A stretch of DNA of 64,000 nucleotides, taken from NCBI GenBank assembly GCA_037893245.1, contig JBAIAA010000527.1:620001-684000 (forward strand), written 5' to 3'. This stretch comes from Crossaster papposus. Its lineage: Eukaryota > Echinodermata > Asteroidea > Velatida > Solasteridae. Under the pieces are notes generated by a model, which was not told the DNA's origin, ran no database searches, and was given only the letters and a program-made list of their open reading frames with translations. A program made the position numbers and the translations under genes. Shown here piece after piece: positions 54,401 through 64,000 of this stretch; position 1 is the first letter of the stretch, and every line of letters starts with the position of its first letter.

Positions 54401-57400
54401 ACTGTATGGTCACTAGATTATGAAACATTTGCCCCTATATAACACATCGGGATTTGGAACTATTTATGATGAAATGGAAAGCGTTCATTTTTTTGTTATG
54501 ATGGTTTTATTTATTTAACATTTATTCCCAGGGCAGAAGAAATGATGATGAACTTGTCCAATCGAGGCATAAATAAAACCAAGTTGTGGTTATTGTCACC
54601 TCGCTGTCCCTTCTGTTGACAATCGCAAGGTGTTTTCTTGTATAAAACTCTTGGAATTATACGACAGTCGTCTTAAATATTCATTGGATTGGGCCCCACA
54701 AGTAGTTTCTTGGCATGGAAAAAATCTCTGTTAATGAATGACAGTCGGTCACATAACCCAATTGCTTGAGTACTTATGTTTACCACAATTTATTTTTGTT
54801 TTTTCGGGGTCAAATTTGAAAGATTAAGAAAAGACGTTCGAGATGAACGAGAGGTTCTGGGCAACATGCCCGCCCCAGAACCAGAAACAGAGACTCAGAA
54901 GGCTTTGCGTGACTCGCGGCAACATCGAGAAGAAAAACCCAAAGGTAATTGAAATTGTATAGGCATTTTAGTTTTCTTGCGTCAAATTTGCCGTTCTTAT
55001 TTGCACGAGCTTTAGGTTCACTTTTGTTGCTGACGACTATGACTTGTGATTGACTTGTGATTGACTTGTGATTGACTTGTGATTGACTTGTGATTGACTT
55101 GTGATTGACTTGTGATTGACTTGTGATTGACTTGTGATTGACTTGTGATTGACTTGTGATTGACTTGTGATTGACTTGAGATTGACTTGTGATTGACTTG
55201 AGATTGACTTGAGATTGACTTGAGATTGACTTGAGATTGACTTGAGATTGACTTGTGATTGACTTGTGATTGACTTGAGATTGACTTGAGATTGACTTGA
55301 GATTGACTTGAGATTGACTTGTGATTGACTTGTGATTGACTTGAGATTGACTTGAGATTGACTTGAGATTGACTTGAGATTGACTTGAGATTGACTTGAG
55401 ATTGACTTGAGATTGACTTGAGATTGACTTGAGATTGACTTGAGATTGACTTGTGATTGACTTGAGATTGACTTGTGATTGACTTGTGATTGACTTGTGA
55501 TTGACTTGTGATTGACTTGCGATGACACCTTCTGATTTGTGATTGCTTCTGATTGACATGTTATTCACAACCTTTCTTCCTTATGATTTCCTCCTTCATC
55601 TTATTTTAGGCATCGCAGAGCAGATCTTAGAGCTTCACGCTGGCATCTTAACCCAGATGGACGAGTTGCAAGCACTACGCCAGGATCTTAAGGAGAACTA
55701 CGTGCCCGTCTCAGTTGTGCAACACCTGGACCAGTGTGTCCGAGACACGGAGGCCGATGTCTTAAAAGTCCTCAGCACTAATGAGTACCTGGAGAAAACT
55801 ATTCAGGTCAGTCCTGAGCCGTGATCTGAATTATTAGGCTATGGCTGACAGTGACACACAAGCATTGGTAGTGGCTATCAGCTGCTTCCATAGGTGCGTG
55901 TGTAAATGAAAGCCATAGCAGTGTCAATTGGATGCTGCCTAAGGCTGTGTCTGAATCACATAGCTACGGCTAGTTGTAACACGCGAGTCTATGAGACGTG
56001 GCTGTATAGCCGCTAGCTAATGGCTTCCATATAGGTCTACGTGTTATTCCCGGCCAAAGCCAAGTGATTCAAATGCCTAATTGGTTTTTTTAATCTATCG
56101 TGAAGCATCCTCTTTGCCCTTAAAACCATACCACTCACATTTATATGCAAATGCAACGCAAATTGAAGTCACAAAAAATATACTCGCATTCCTTAGTTTG
56201 CTATACGAATTACGCGATGATGTCTTTAATTAATGTTTGCATCGCATGTTTTCATTTTTTTTATAAAGAAATTTGTGAGAATTTTGGTGGCAATTAATGG
56301 TGGCAATTGTTATTAAAACAAAAGCTAGAATTAAAAAAAAAAAAAAAATCTGTGATTAGGAAATGTATGTGTAAATGATGGCAGGTTTTGCTAAATTGAA
56401 TTCTGCAAATGCCGTAAATATAAAAAAATAGATAATTTGGAGTCCATATGGTCGTTGAAAGCCTCGATCGGTTTGTCAGCTCACAAAAGTCACTAACAAT
56501 CAACTCTAATGCAAACAACCGCTGAGCCTCTTCAGAGAGGCTCACGTGTTTTCATATTATTAGCGCAGTCGTCCCACAGCCACAAAACCAATTTAATACA
56601 GTGTACGTGTACTTTTGCAATCCCACTGTCGACAAAGGCACTTTTAAATCAATTCATTAGGGAAATTAAATATTCCAGCAGTGACAATGTGGCTGCCCGC
56701 GGGAAATTAAGAAAAGGAAAGCTTGAAATTATTTATCTGTTTTTTTTTTTATTTCATGGTTTTTTTTGGTGTTTTTTTTGGGGGGGGACTTGTGTTTATG
56801 GTTACTGGCCAGAGAAGTAGAGTTTTTCGTTACAGGGGCTTCTGTTCTTATGAAAAATTGACGAGATATATTTGAAATGAGAAAAACAAATAATCAATTT
56901 GAATGACATTGCACAACCGTAGTGATAGCCCATGCACTCTGATTTCCAGTAAATTAAAGTAACATTATTATTTTCTTTTTAATAAATAAAGTTACAGTGA
57001 TTGACAGGCTTGATGTTGAAGGAAAAAAATGCAAAATATTCTTTGTAATTTTTTGTTAAAATCATCCCTTTGTTGATAAATATTCAAAATAAATAAACCT
57101 TATAAAAACAATTATTTAAATAAATCAAATTTTATTTACACATTACTCTGCAGATTAACTCTTAGGTTGTGGTGTGATTGTGATGTTCTTTTGTACTTCT
57201 TTTATAAACATTGCCAACCGAGAGATTTTTAATAATGATCATTCGCAGACTCCTGCAGACTAATTTTGGTCCCTAGTTACAGGCTAGTTGAAAGAACAGC
57301 AGGCTCATTTGGTTAGGACAGTTGGCCCTTAGCAACGGCCGAATTCCATGGAATTCTGCCGACAGTCTGCAGAGTTTTTATTAAAAAGAACCCAAGCGAG

Positions 57401-57917
57401 TCGTAAATGTTTCAAGTAATACACGTTTCTCTGTTGATGGCCGTTTCCTGTGATATTCATTTTTATTGTGTTTTTTTTAACAGCAACTGGAAGTGGACCT
57501 GGAAAAAATTATGCAGAAAACCAACACGAATCCTGAGGAATCCAGGTGGGTTGTGCTTCAAGTGCATTTATTGGGGAGGGGGGGTCCAGTTGGGTTCGAG
57601 ACTAGGCGATTGATTAGTGCTTGATTTGTAACATCTTGCAAAGACTTGTGATGACTTGTGATGTCTTGTGATTGTGATGACTTGTGATGTCTTATGATTA
57701 GTTGCAATGACTTGTGATGTCTAATGACTTGTGTGATGGCCTAATTTCTGCAGTCTGCAGTGCTCACATGCTCCAAATGTTTGCACAAAAACTATCTTTG
57801 CCGATTAAAGCCATTGCTGACTTACCAAAATATAAAACATCCTTTTTTCTCATCCGCAGAAAAATCTGGAACAGCATTAACATGTTATCCGCCCCGCCGC
57901 CTCTTGGCGATGATTAG
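48458..57917 (+). CDS. C6orf118 / TSNAXIP1-N domain-like protein, seven exons (503 aa)
   Basis: Exons: 48458-49204, 49841-49972, 51959-52152, 54823-54944, 55610-55806, 57484-57545, 57860-57917; all phases join and the frame closes on TAG. The N-terminal 200 residues are Pro/Ser-rich and low in structure. From about residue 205 (KKEQFQRFLDFQKNVMKTAE) the protein becomes helical. LQVYSNIWEDLIAALPEF, PLAYIKNGYDEYIGSLL and VERAREEVQQLEAKAKEL resemble the TSNAXIP1 N-terminal domain shared by TSNAXIP1 and human C6orf118 (469 aa, similar length). The C-terminal third is coiled coil (QLEVDLEKIMQK). These relatives are testis- or cilia-associated but poorly understood; no enzymatic motif is seen. It lies head to head with ATM. 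A likely polyadenylation signal is AATAAA at 58312-58317. The family call rests on remembered motifs only. Confidence 0.75.
49631..49743. mobile_element. MITE with TTAACCCTAACC inverted ends
   Basis: TTAACCCTAACCCCCT at the left and GGAGGGTTAGGGTTCATTAA at the right bracket about 80 bp in intron 1 of the C6orf118-like gene. It is related to the 25062-25152 element. Confidence 0.55.
49973..51477. other. Intron 2 of C6orf118-like gene, unannotated part
   Basis: AT-rich, with a short TTTG run (about 50754-50793) and no gene, SINE or paired inverted ends that I can support. Confidence 0.4.
51478..51930 (+). repeat. 23-bp minisatellite, about 19 copies
   Basis: The unit is ACTTGTGATGGTCTTGCGAT plus TTG, with CTTGCGA/CTTGTGA variants. 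It ends about 30 bp before the exon 3 acceptor of the C6orf118-like gene. Each unit holds two half-units built on the CTTGTGA core. Confidence 0.85.
53003..53236 (+). mobile_element. Intact TTAA-flanked MITE (piggyBac-like)
   Basis: Perfect 10-bp terminal inverted repeats CCAGTTCGCG / CGCGAACTGG are flanked on both sides by TTAA (52999-53002 and 53237-53240), the target duplication used by piggyBac transposases. It is 234 bp and non-coding, in intron 3 of the C6orf118-like gene. Degenerate copies are at 41085-41248 and 45175-45313. Confidence 0.85.
53241..54822. other. Rest of intron 3 of C6orf118-like gene
   Basis: About 1.6 kb, strongly AT-rich. I see no reading frame, paired termini or tandem array worth naming. 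Confidence 0.4.
55041..55524 (+). repeat. 11-bp minisatellite, 44 perfect-length units
   Basis: The unit is GACTTGTGATT or GACTTGAGATT. Every unit is exactly 11 bp and nearly all variation is one T/A position. The order is T12 A1 T1 A5 T2 A4 T2 A10 T1 A1 T4, then a C-variant unit. Three units make 33 bp, so two minus-strand frames stay open as artificial SQVNHKSIT-type repeats. It lies in intron 4 of the C6orf118-like gene. Confidence 0.95.
55828..56082. mobile_element. Two adjacent palindromic MITEs of the TAGGCYGTG family
   Basis: Both copies (about 55828-55940 and 55940-56082) carry GGCTRTGGCT / AGCCATAGC-type inverted arms and ACACRCRAGYCTAT-type inner words matching 43731-43857. They lie directly after the exon 5 donor of the C6orf118-like gene. 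Confidence 0.55.
56083..57483. other. Rest of intron 5 of C6orf118-like gene
   Basis: AT-rich with homopolymer A and T runs (56334-56348, 56740-56780). No gene or mobile element is recognised. Confidence 0.35.
57630..57740 (+). repeat. Short CTTGTGATG minisatellite in intron 6
   Basis: Repeats of GACTTGTGATGTCTTGTGAT with decay. It shares the CTTGTGA core with four other arrays in the window. Confidence 0.65.
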
Positions 57918-59979
57918 AGACGTTGGTTTGTATAGAAATCTCAATCAAACAATCAAGCTCACAGAGAGAGAGCGTGATTTGGTTTACCTCTGTCAAGGGT
58001 GTCATTTTGTCGGCCAAGCTCCCATCCTGATTGTTTGTTTATTACCTTGGCAGGGAGGATTTTGTTTTTTGTCTTGTCCTAGAGGCATAATTGGAAGATC
58101 TGTAGTAAGCCGGAATGGGAGGACTGAGAAAATTGCAATTAGTTGGGTAGTCTGTCATCCCATCAAGTTTCTTTTGCATTAGGATTAATTTGCCGACTGG
58201 ATGTAAATACACGGAACCAGAGCGGATAATTACAACTGTAAATCTGTCAGCAATTCTCCTTGGTAAGAGAAGGGGGGGGGGAGTAGGTTTCTTTATAAAA
58301 CAGCTTGCTTTAATAAACCCTCAACTCTCTATAGTGCATGAACAATCTTATTGAAATTTGAGGATATACAAAACTGTTGGTGTTAAGTGTATTTAAGAAT
58401 TGCATTAATAGCTCTAACCTTCTGAGCTTCATTCACATTCACCCCACCCTCATTTTATGAGACACCGTCCTGAATGGAGTATGATGAAAAATGATAGACT
58501 TGGGTTTGGAGGCCTGAAGCGCTGCTGGGAATCTGATTGATTTTGTCCATCTTTAAATAATGCCGTTGTCTTATAAGCCATGTGTACCAAATCAACCAGG
58601 ACTTCAGTAGTGGTTCCAAGAAGCAGAGCGAGTGATGGATTTTGATGGACGTGGCCCTCTCTTTAGTAAAAGTAACTAGGAAGTTTTCCTCTGACATTGA
58701 TGGATGAGGTTCGATTCCCACCAGAGCATCTTCTTAACCTCTCTAGGGCATTATGTTCTTAAAGATCACTGGAAACGCAATGATGATGTTCCTTTAATGT
58801 ATCAAGTTTGGATGTTGAGACGTCGTTGACAATGATTAACGATCGTTTGTTGATTTAGCAGCTGGCTAGGTGAAGGCCAGACAAATCGATAATTTTGTTC
58901 CTCTCCTCTAGACACACAAAAACAATTCATGTAAAAATAGAATGAAACAAATTTGTAAATATGTATATTTAAAAAGTGTGCCGTTATTAAAATGTATAAT
59001 CACGATACATGTCCAAGTTATTTTGGACATGTGGTTATAGTTCAAGTTTTCAGTCATTTAATCGAAATGTAAATATCTGAACGAAACAATATTTATATAA
59101 ATAGATTTTAAGAAGTTTATTTACAAAGCAACTTAAACGGTTGCCCTCGTCTTTGAAATGATACTGGAAAAGTCAAGACAATTTGAAAACCCGAAACACT
59201 ACCCATTTTATTGGAACATTTTTTGATTTCGTGTTAAATAAAAACTGCTAACAGTATCGGAGAAATTTGTTTAACCTTGTACAAATACAAATTGCTTCTC
59301 TGCAAAAAACGGGTAGAGTTCTGATATACATCAGACCCCAGTTAGAAATATCAACCGTCTTGAACCTTGGCCAAATCCCTATGTATAAAACTTCCAGTAA
59401 CTTTTAAATTATTGTGTGTACAAAGTTAATAAATTACCTTCACTTCTTACTACAAACTTCCTTGGTGCGACAAGTATTAAAACTATTACAACTTACAAAT
59501 GCCTCATCGTATTCTTCAGTTTTATCAAATTTTCAAACAAATTAATTATCATTGTTTACTGCACTTCATCTCTTTTTTGTGCCATTGTTTCCACGGCAAC
59601 GTATCAGCAGATTCCACATCTCCAAGAATTCCTGATCACAAAATGGTTTGAAGAAACTTTGCCTAGATACAATGCCCTCGGTGAAAAAAAAAAGTTGTGT
59701 TGGCACTAACATAACCTGATAACTTCTCCAATGTTTACGGCCTTCAAGTTCCAATCCTCCTTCGCAGAGCTTTAATTGGACCATTCCTGCCTGTCAATCA
59801 AACAGTGCGCACTGACTAATCAGGTTTGGGACTTTTGGTCAGGTGACCACAATAGCCAAGTGAGCAATGTGCATCAACCAAAGGTGGGCGGGGCTTATGG
59901 TCAATTCCAGTCACTCACAACAGTGTACATTGACCAATTAGGTCACTACTTTTTAGTCAGGTGACCAAAGTGGGCGGGG
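57918..59979. other. Convergent region between C6orf118-like gene and TAF13
   Basis: No gene is supported. AATAAA at 58312-58317 fits the end of the + gene. A box-B-like GGTTCGATTCCC occurs at about 58708, without a convincing box A. From 59786 to 59975 GTCAGGTGACC and GTGGGCGGGGCT words repeat, one block shared with 35578-35647. Confidence 0.4.
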
Positions 59980-61250
59980 CTAGTAGTTTGCTTCATCGAA
60001 TGCCTTCCTAGCCTTCTTGAGTTCCTCGTTCATCATCAGCAAGTCCTTGACTCGGGAGAGCTTGCGAGAATCCTTGCGGATCAGGAAGATGATGTCTTCT
60101 ACTTGGACGCGGCCCGGCCGGCCCACTTCCATGGCTTTCAACGTCTGGGTCAAGAAAGTCATGGACAAAAAAAGGGAAATTAGACACCAAAGTGACAAGA
60201 GAAAGTATAAGCTCCGAGCTACGATAAAATATTTATCTTCAAATGAATTCCGTCTTCAAATGAATAACCATTTGTGAACATTAGAACGGCCAGCAAAGAG
60301 GGGGTCAAAGTTAAAATATGTAAGAAAAGTCAAATTACTATAAATTAAAAAGCTATCCATACTTTTTAACTTTTACAGTGTATCTGAACAAACCCTGGCT
60401 GAAATCCTTTTAAATTGTGTTTCTCTCTTCTTCTTTTTTTTTTGGGGGGGGGCAATTAAAAATGCTCAATATTAGTTTTGTCCAGTCTCCCAAACTCTAC
60501 ACCTTTTTTCTTACCATATCTGTGATGAAGTCTAGTACTAAATCATCAAGCAAGTCCACTGTCTCTGTGTAAGGGTTCTGATCGTCACCAAAGCCGTACA
60601 TCATACACCTTACTGTAAACAAAACACAACAAGAGTAAATAAATGAATGAAGAATGAAAATTTATGTTCAACAAAATAAACGACACAAACATACATTTCT
60701 GTTTTGTATGGTTGAGAACAGTGAACTCATTTTGTTGTATAATGCGGCTCTGCCAACAGCAAAAAAATAATGTTTTCCGCTTGTATGACAGGACTTGAGA
60801 GGGCAAAGTTCAACCCTTATAACTTACGCTCTTTGGAGAACATTCTCTTTTTCTTGCCATCTGGCCCCTGTTCCGCTTCGCTGGCCGACGCGTGGTCGCT
60901 GCTCTCCTGTAAAATTTCATCTGATTCCTTTAAAATAAAATAAAATAAAAACTGACAAAGTTATAAACTTCTTTATTTATAATATTATTATGATTGATGG
61001 TTAAAATTATAAACAAATGAGGGCGCTGCTGCATGGTCGACCGCGGATCATTTTTTAAGAGGCTGAACAGTGAACGTATTGCTCTTAAATTCTCCTTCCA
61101 TTTTCACTTATACAACTACAATTATTGACATTTTAAGCAGCACAAAACACTGTATAACTCCAACTTTTAACATAAATTTTCTTCTAATAAAAGGTACGTT
61201 ATAGAACCGAAAAAAACGGGACGTTATCCTACCTCGTTTGGCTCGGCCAT
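59980..61250 (-). CDS. TAF13: TFIID subunit 13 (TAF13), four exons (126 aa)
   Basis: TAF13 is a histone-fold subunit of TFIID that pairs with TAF11 and contacts TBP during pre-initiation complex assembly. Exons in transcript order: 61250-61233, 60927-60828, 60612-60515, 60144-59980. The product reads MAEPNE, an acidic N-terminus, KKKRMFSKELRCMMYGFGDD, QNPYTETVDLLDDLVLDF, GRPGRVQVEDIIFLIRKDSR, then KARKAFDEANY and stop, colinear with vertebrate TAF13 (124 aa). The start of exon 2 is ambiguous. TTTTAAAG|GAATCAG has the better pyrimidine tract and adds ESDEILQ. TTTTACAG|GAGAGC (exon start 60906) is 21 nt further in and also in frame. Its start codon is 143 bp from that of COX17, on the opposite strand. 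Confidence 0.95.
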
Positions 61251-61393
61251 TTTGTTGTTTAGTATCACAAGAGGGCGCCCTTTGCGCACACCGTTAATGC
61301 ACGTGTTAATTCAATAATTGTATTGAAATATTGAAAATAATATCCGCTCTATCTTGTGTACGTCGTCATTCGTCAATCAAATTAAAATCCAAA
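61251..61393. promoter_or_regulatory. Compact bidirectional promoter TAF13/COX17
   Basis: Only 143 bp separate the two divergent start codons, so the 5'UTRs and core promoters of both genes must share this segment. It contains AGAGGGCGCCC and TGCGCACACCG, GC-rich words inside AT-rich DNA. No TATA box is evident. Shared regulation is inferred from spacing. Confidence 0.6.
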
Positions 61394-62077
61394 ATGCCGG
61401 AGCCGGTAGCTGCCCCCACCGAAGCCGTTGTGCCACCACCGACAGGGGCCGGGGACAAGCCGAAATTGAAGGCGTGCTGCGCTTGTCCAGAGACGAAAAA
61501 GGCGAGAGATATGTGGTGAGTTGTTTTTGCAAAACTTACAAAATCGAGGGGGTGTGGGGGGGGGGGGGGGGGGGGGGGGGGGTGGTGATACAGTAATTCT
61601 AACGACACTTATTTGTTATCTATTCATATTATTAAGTTAATATATCAGAATTATTGCCAGTCACTGCAAATTATAAAAATAAATCATATATATCATTTTG
61701 TAGCCTATTTAATTATATTGCCATATTTTTGTATGACTAAATTGCCACATACAAAATATTCTCCCATGTTTGTGCACTGCAATAAGTGTCAAAGTGGTGT
61801 GCTATTGTGACATAATTTCCCTTTTAAACTTGATGATAGGAAATCCTCATTACTGCATTAGCACTAGCAAGGAATTTGAGAAAAATTAATGAGTCCGTTG
61901 ATTCTTAACTGAACAATTTATAGTAAGTTATTTAAATTATGCAAATTTATGCTAATTTATTGAATACTTTCTTTAATAATTGGCTTATACAGTATAGTGG
62001 AGAACGGCGAGTCAGCGTGTGGTGATTTTATTGAAGCGCATAAAGACTGTATGAGGCAGATGGGCTTCAATATATAG
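61394..62077 (+). CDS. COX17: Cytochrome c oxidase copper chaperone COX17, two exons (68 aa)
   Basis: COX17 carries Cu(I) in the mitochondrial intermembrane space to SCO1 and COX11 for cytochrome oxidase assembly. Exons: 61394-61515 and 61993-62077 (donor TG|GTGAGT, acceptor ACAG, phase 2). The protein starts with a Pro/Ala-rich N-terminus, then [35 protein letters not shown], and ends MRQMGFNI. The Cu-binding CC pair and both CX9C motifs ([11 protein letters not shown] and [11 protein letters not shown]) are intact. Length fits the family (human 63 aa). The 477-bp intron starts near a 27-base G run at 61556-61582. AATAAA at 62170-62175 lies about 95 bp after the stop. Confidence 0.96.
61556..61582 (+). 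repeat. 27-base poly-G tract in COX17 intron
   Basis: A pure G run 40 bp after the exon 1 donor. It is the third long G/C homopolymer in the window (others at 2423-2461 and 37648-37671), all intronic. Length is uncertain. Confidence 0.9.
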
Positions 62078-63512
62078 CAACAGGACAAGTGTTCCTCAAG
62101 AAATCATCGGTGTAATTTATGGAGCTGTAGCTAGCTCTATGGGTAAATAGTTTTCACTAAATTTGATGTAATAAAATTCGGAAAGAATGTTGCAATCTGA
62201 CGCTGTTTTTTCTTTAATCTTTGTGATATTTATTTCTCTATTTTATTTATCTTTTCAGTCTTCATAAACTTACAGTTGAGCCGTGAGATCTAGAATGCAT
62301 GGGAGATACAAGATTATCTGGGATTAGACAGGATTAATACAGATTTAAAATGGATAAAGAATATTTCAATTTTTTGTTTGAATAAAACTTTATATCCTAC
62401 AGAAAATATCAATTGTTTTTGGCGAGTTTCAAAGTTCATTTATCTATTAATTAAAAAAATAATGTTTCGTTTTTCTTCTGTTTACTTTTTCAAAAACAGC
62501 TTTGGTCTTTTAACTTGTGGATTTCTTGGTGAATTGTGGTGATCACCTTACAATAACTATCGGCCTACTCCTCCTTTTGTTGATTGTTCCACTGGACTCT
62601 GTGCTTTTTCTTTTGTGTTTCTCCCGCCAACCATACTGTATGTTGCCCTTTGTTTGTTTCTTGTACACAGCCATTTAGTCTTTGAAGAAGATCTTGTTGA
62701 GATCGAAATATTAGGCCCTCTTAACTTATTTGATTTATGATATACTTGTACATGTATCGGGATTTAGGACTGCCTAGTGTACTGTGTATGCTATGGGACA
62801 TGTTCCTGTGTTAGTGGTGTTTCTGTATAAAAATGGATGCTTTTGGATACCTTTTTGTATTGACATTACACCTTTGAACTTTCATTGGGTTAAAATTCAT
62901 GACTCGGCAAAACAGTTGAGTAAACCATGTGTTTTACTTTTATGCTTTAATTTCAATTTAAAAACAAACAAACATAACTGCTCAAGTTGGATCAAGAAAA
63001 GTTTTCAATTAAAACAAGTATGTTTGTCTGTATCCACTATTTAGGTTATATTTCTAAATTTTGATCCACTTTTTGGGAGAGTGATAGGTATAAATTAGAA
63101 TGTAGATAAATGTTTGACTATGCAATAAATTGGATTTTAAAAAAGGTGTCTCGTGATTTTGTGAGACTTTTTTTCATAATAACATTTAAAAGCGGGGAAA
63201 TTGTCTTTACAAACTACATGTACTGTAACATCAGTTATTTATCCGGCTGCGTTTTGGAGTAAATCCCTGAAACCTGCGAACAAAAACTAGCAGACGACGC
63301 AATTAGTTAATTGAACGGCGCGTGCGCAATTGAAAGCCGCATGTTTAGTACCTGAACTGGTTCCCCTACGTGTTGCATAAAAACATGGCCGGTTACCACA
63401 CCATAAAACTGGTTCACGGCGCTCCTCTGTGGAATTCGTACTGTTGAACGAGATCACCAGTGCATTCTTTACTCGCAAAAACCGGTTGCTAACCGAAGAA
63501 GTTTGATCAAGA
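62078..63512 (+). other. COX17 3' end and intergenic region
   Basis: The COX17 polyadenylation signal AATAAA is at 62170-62175. A dispersed repeat copy (partner 44000-44075) lies at 62672-62745. No further gene is supported before 63513. Confidence 0.5.
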
Positions 63513-63568
63513 ATGAGACGGAATCCTGACGCTGATTTTGTCCTCCATGGGCGACGGACACCAATAAG
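63513..63568 (+). CDS. Possible first coding exon of an unidentified gene
   Basis: ATG at 63513 opens MRRNPDADFVLHGRRTPI and is followed by AAG|GTAAATTG, a fair donor, at 63569. The segment is GC-richer than what follows. I do not recognise the protein and no second exon lies in the window, so this is a guess from start-plus-donor layout. Confidence 0.3.
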
Positions 63569-64000
63569 GTAAATTGTTTTCCAATTTCTTATGTTCCTTC
63601 AATCATTTTCAATATTTAGAGATTAAATCATTTGCAGAGAAGGGAGATATTTTGGGAGTAATTTAGGGTGTTGATTTTGTTGTTATGGGCGCTTTGATTT
63701 ATTTACATAGCCTAGCCCTAGCTGAGATGTTGAGTTAGTTCTGCTGGTTTATAAACCTTGTCGATATTCTCAAAGCTTTATAGGATTAGATGACAAATAA
63801 ACATTGAAGTTTATGCCCAAACCTGGCTATAGTGGTATGGGACCTGTCAGTGTCAAGCCTTGAAACATTTTGTATTCAATAAAATGTCAATATCTTTCCA
63901 AGATTAGGCCGACCAAAATACTTAACACAACTCGTGCTGGTTCTCTATTCTGATTGGCTGAAACATAGTCACGTGTGGTTCACTATATATAGACTAGTGC
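63569..64000. other. Right-edge sequence, nothing recognised
   Basis: AT-rich sequence. It would be the first intron if the exon at 63513-63568 is real. No coding segment or repeat is visible. Confidence 0.3.

Noticed and set aside
54810-55568. 252-residue minus-strand frame of SQVNHKSIT-type repeats, and an overlapping 163-residue frame
   Set aside because: Both are readings of the 11-bp minisatellite in an intron; three 11-bp units make 33 bp, so frames stay open by arithmetic. No start context or splice partner.

Overview
The window is nuclear DNA of an invertebrate deuterostome, most likely an echinoderm. The genes are split by many short GT-AG introns, the intergenic DNA is AT-rich, and small palindromic DNA transposons (MITEs), tRNA-derived SINE pieces and minisatellites are everywhere. 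Species assignment is inference. All gene models below were built by hand from reading-frame continuity, splice signals and remembered family sequences. No alignment or expression data were available.

Layout. 1-0.4 kb: first coding exon of ARL6 (-). 1.9-4.1 kb: TFB1M (+), seven coding exons, last exon uncertain. 5.2-7.4 kb and 11.7-12.8 kb: two minus-strand genes I cannot name, possibly related to each other. 16.0-20.3 kb: a complete five-exon CYP2-type cytochrome P450 (+). 21.3-47.1 kb: a complete ATM kinase gene (-), 60 coding exons, 3,105 residues, whose frame closes exactly across every junction. 48.5-57.9 kb: a seven-exon gene (+) resembling the C6orf118/TSNAXIP1-N family. 60.0-61.25 kb: TAF13 (-), four exons. 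61.4-62.1 kb: COX17 (+), two exons. At 63.5 kb a possible first exon of another + gene begins. 7.4-11.7, 12.8-16.0 and 62.1-63.5 kb contain no gene I can support.

Three gene pairs are head to head: ARL6/TFB1M, ATM/C6orf118-like and TAF13/COX17 (143 bp between start codons). Their functions are housekeeping or ciliary: ciliary trafficking, mitochondrial rRNA methylation, the DNA-damage response, general transcription and copper delivery to cytochrome oxidase.

The most unusual features are these. (1) In the P450 gene a 33-bp minisatellite has copied the end of exon 4 together with its 5' splice site. This gives eight in-frame donor-like sites just before the haem-binding loop. A weaker parallel lies after TFB1M exon 7. 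(2) The predicted ATM lacks a counterpart of the redox cysteine C2991 but has a new FATC cysteine. (3) ATM has two GC-AG introns, one acceptor whose pyrimidine tract is a 24-base homopolymer, a SINE split by a MITE, and a MITE end 14 nt from a splice donor. (4) Minisatellites built on one CTTGTGA core occur in introns of two neighbouring genes.
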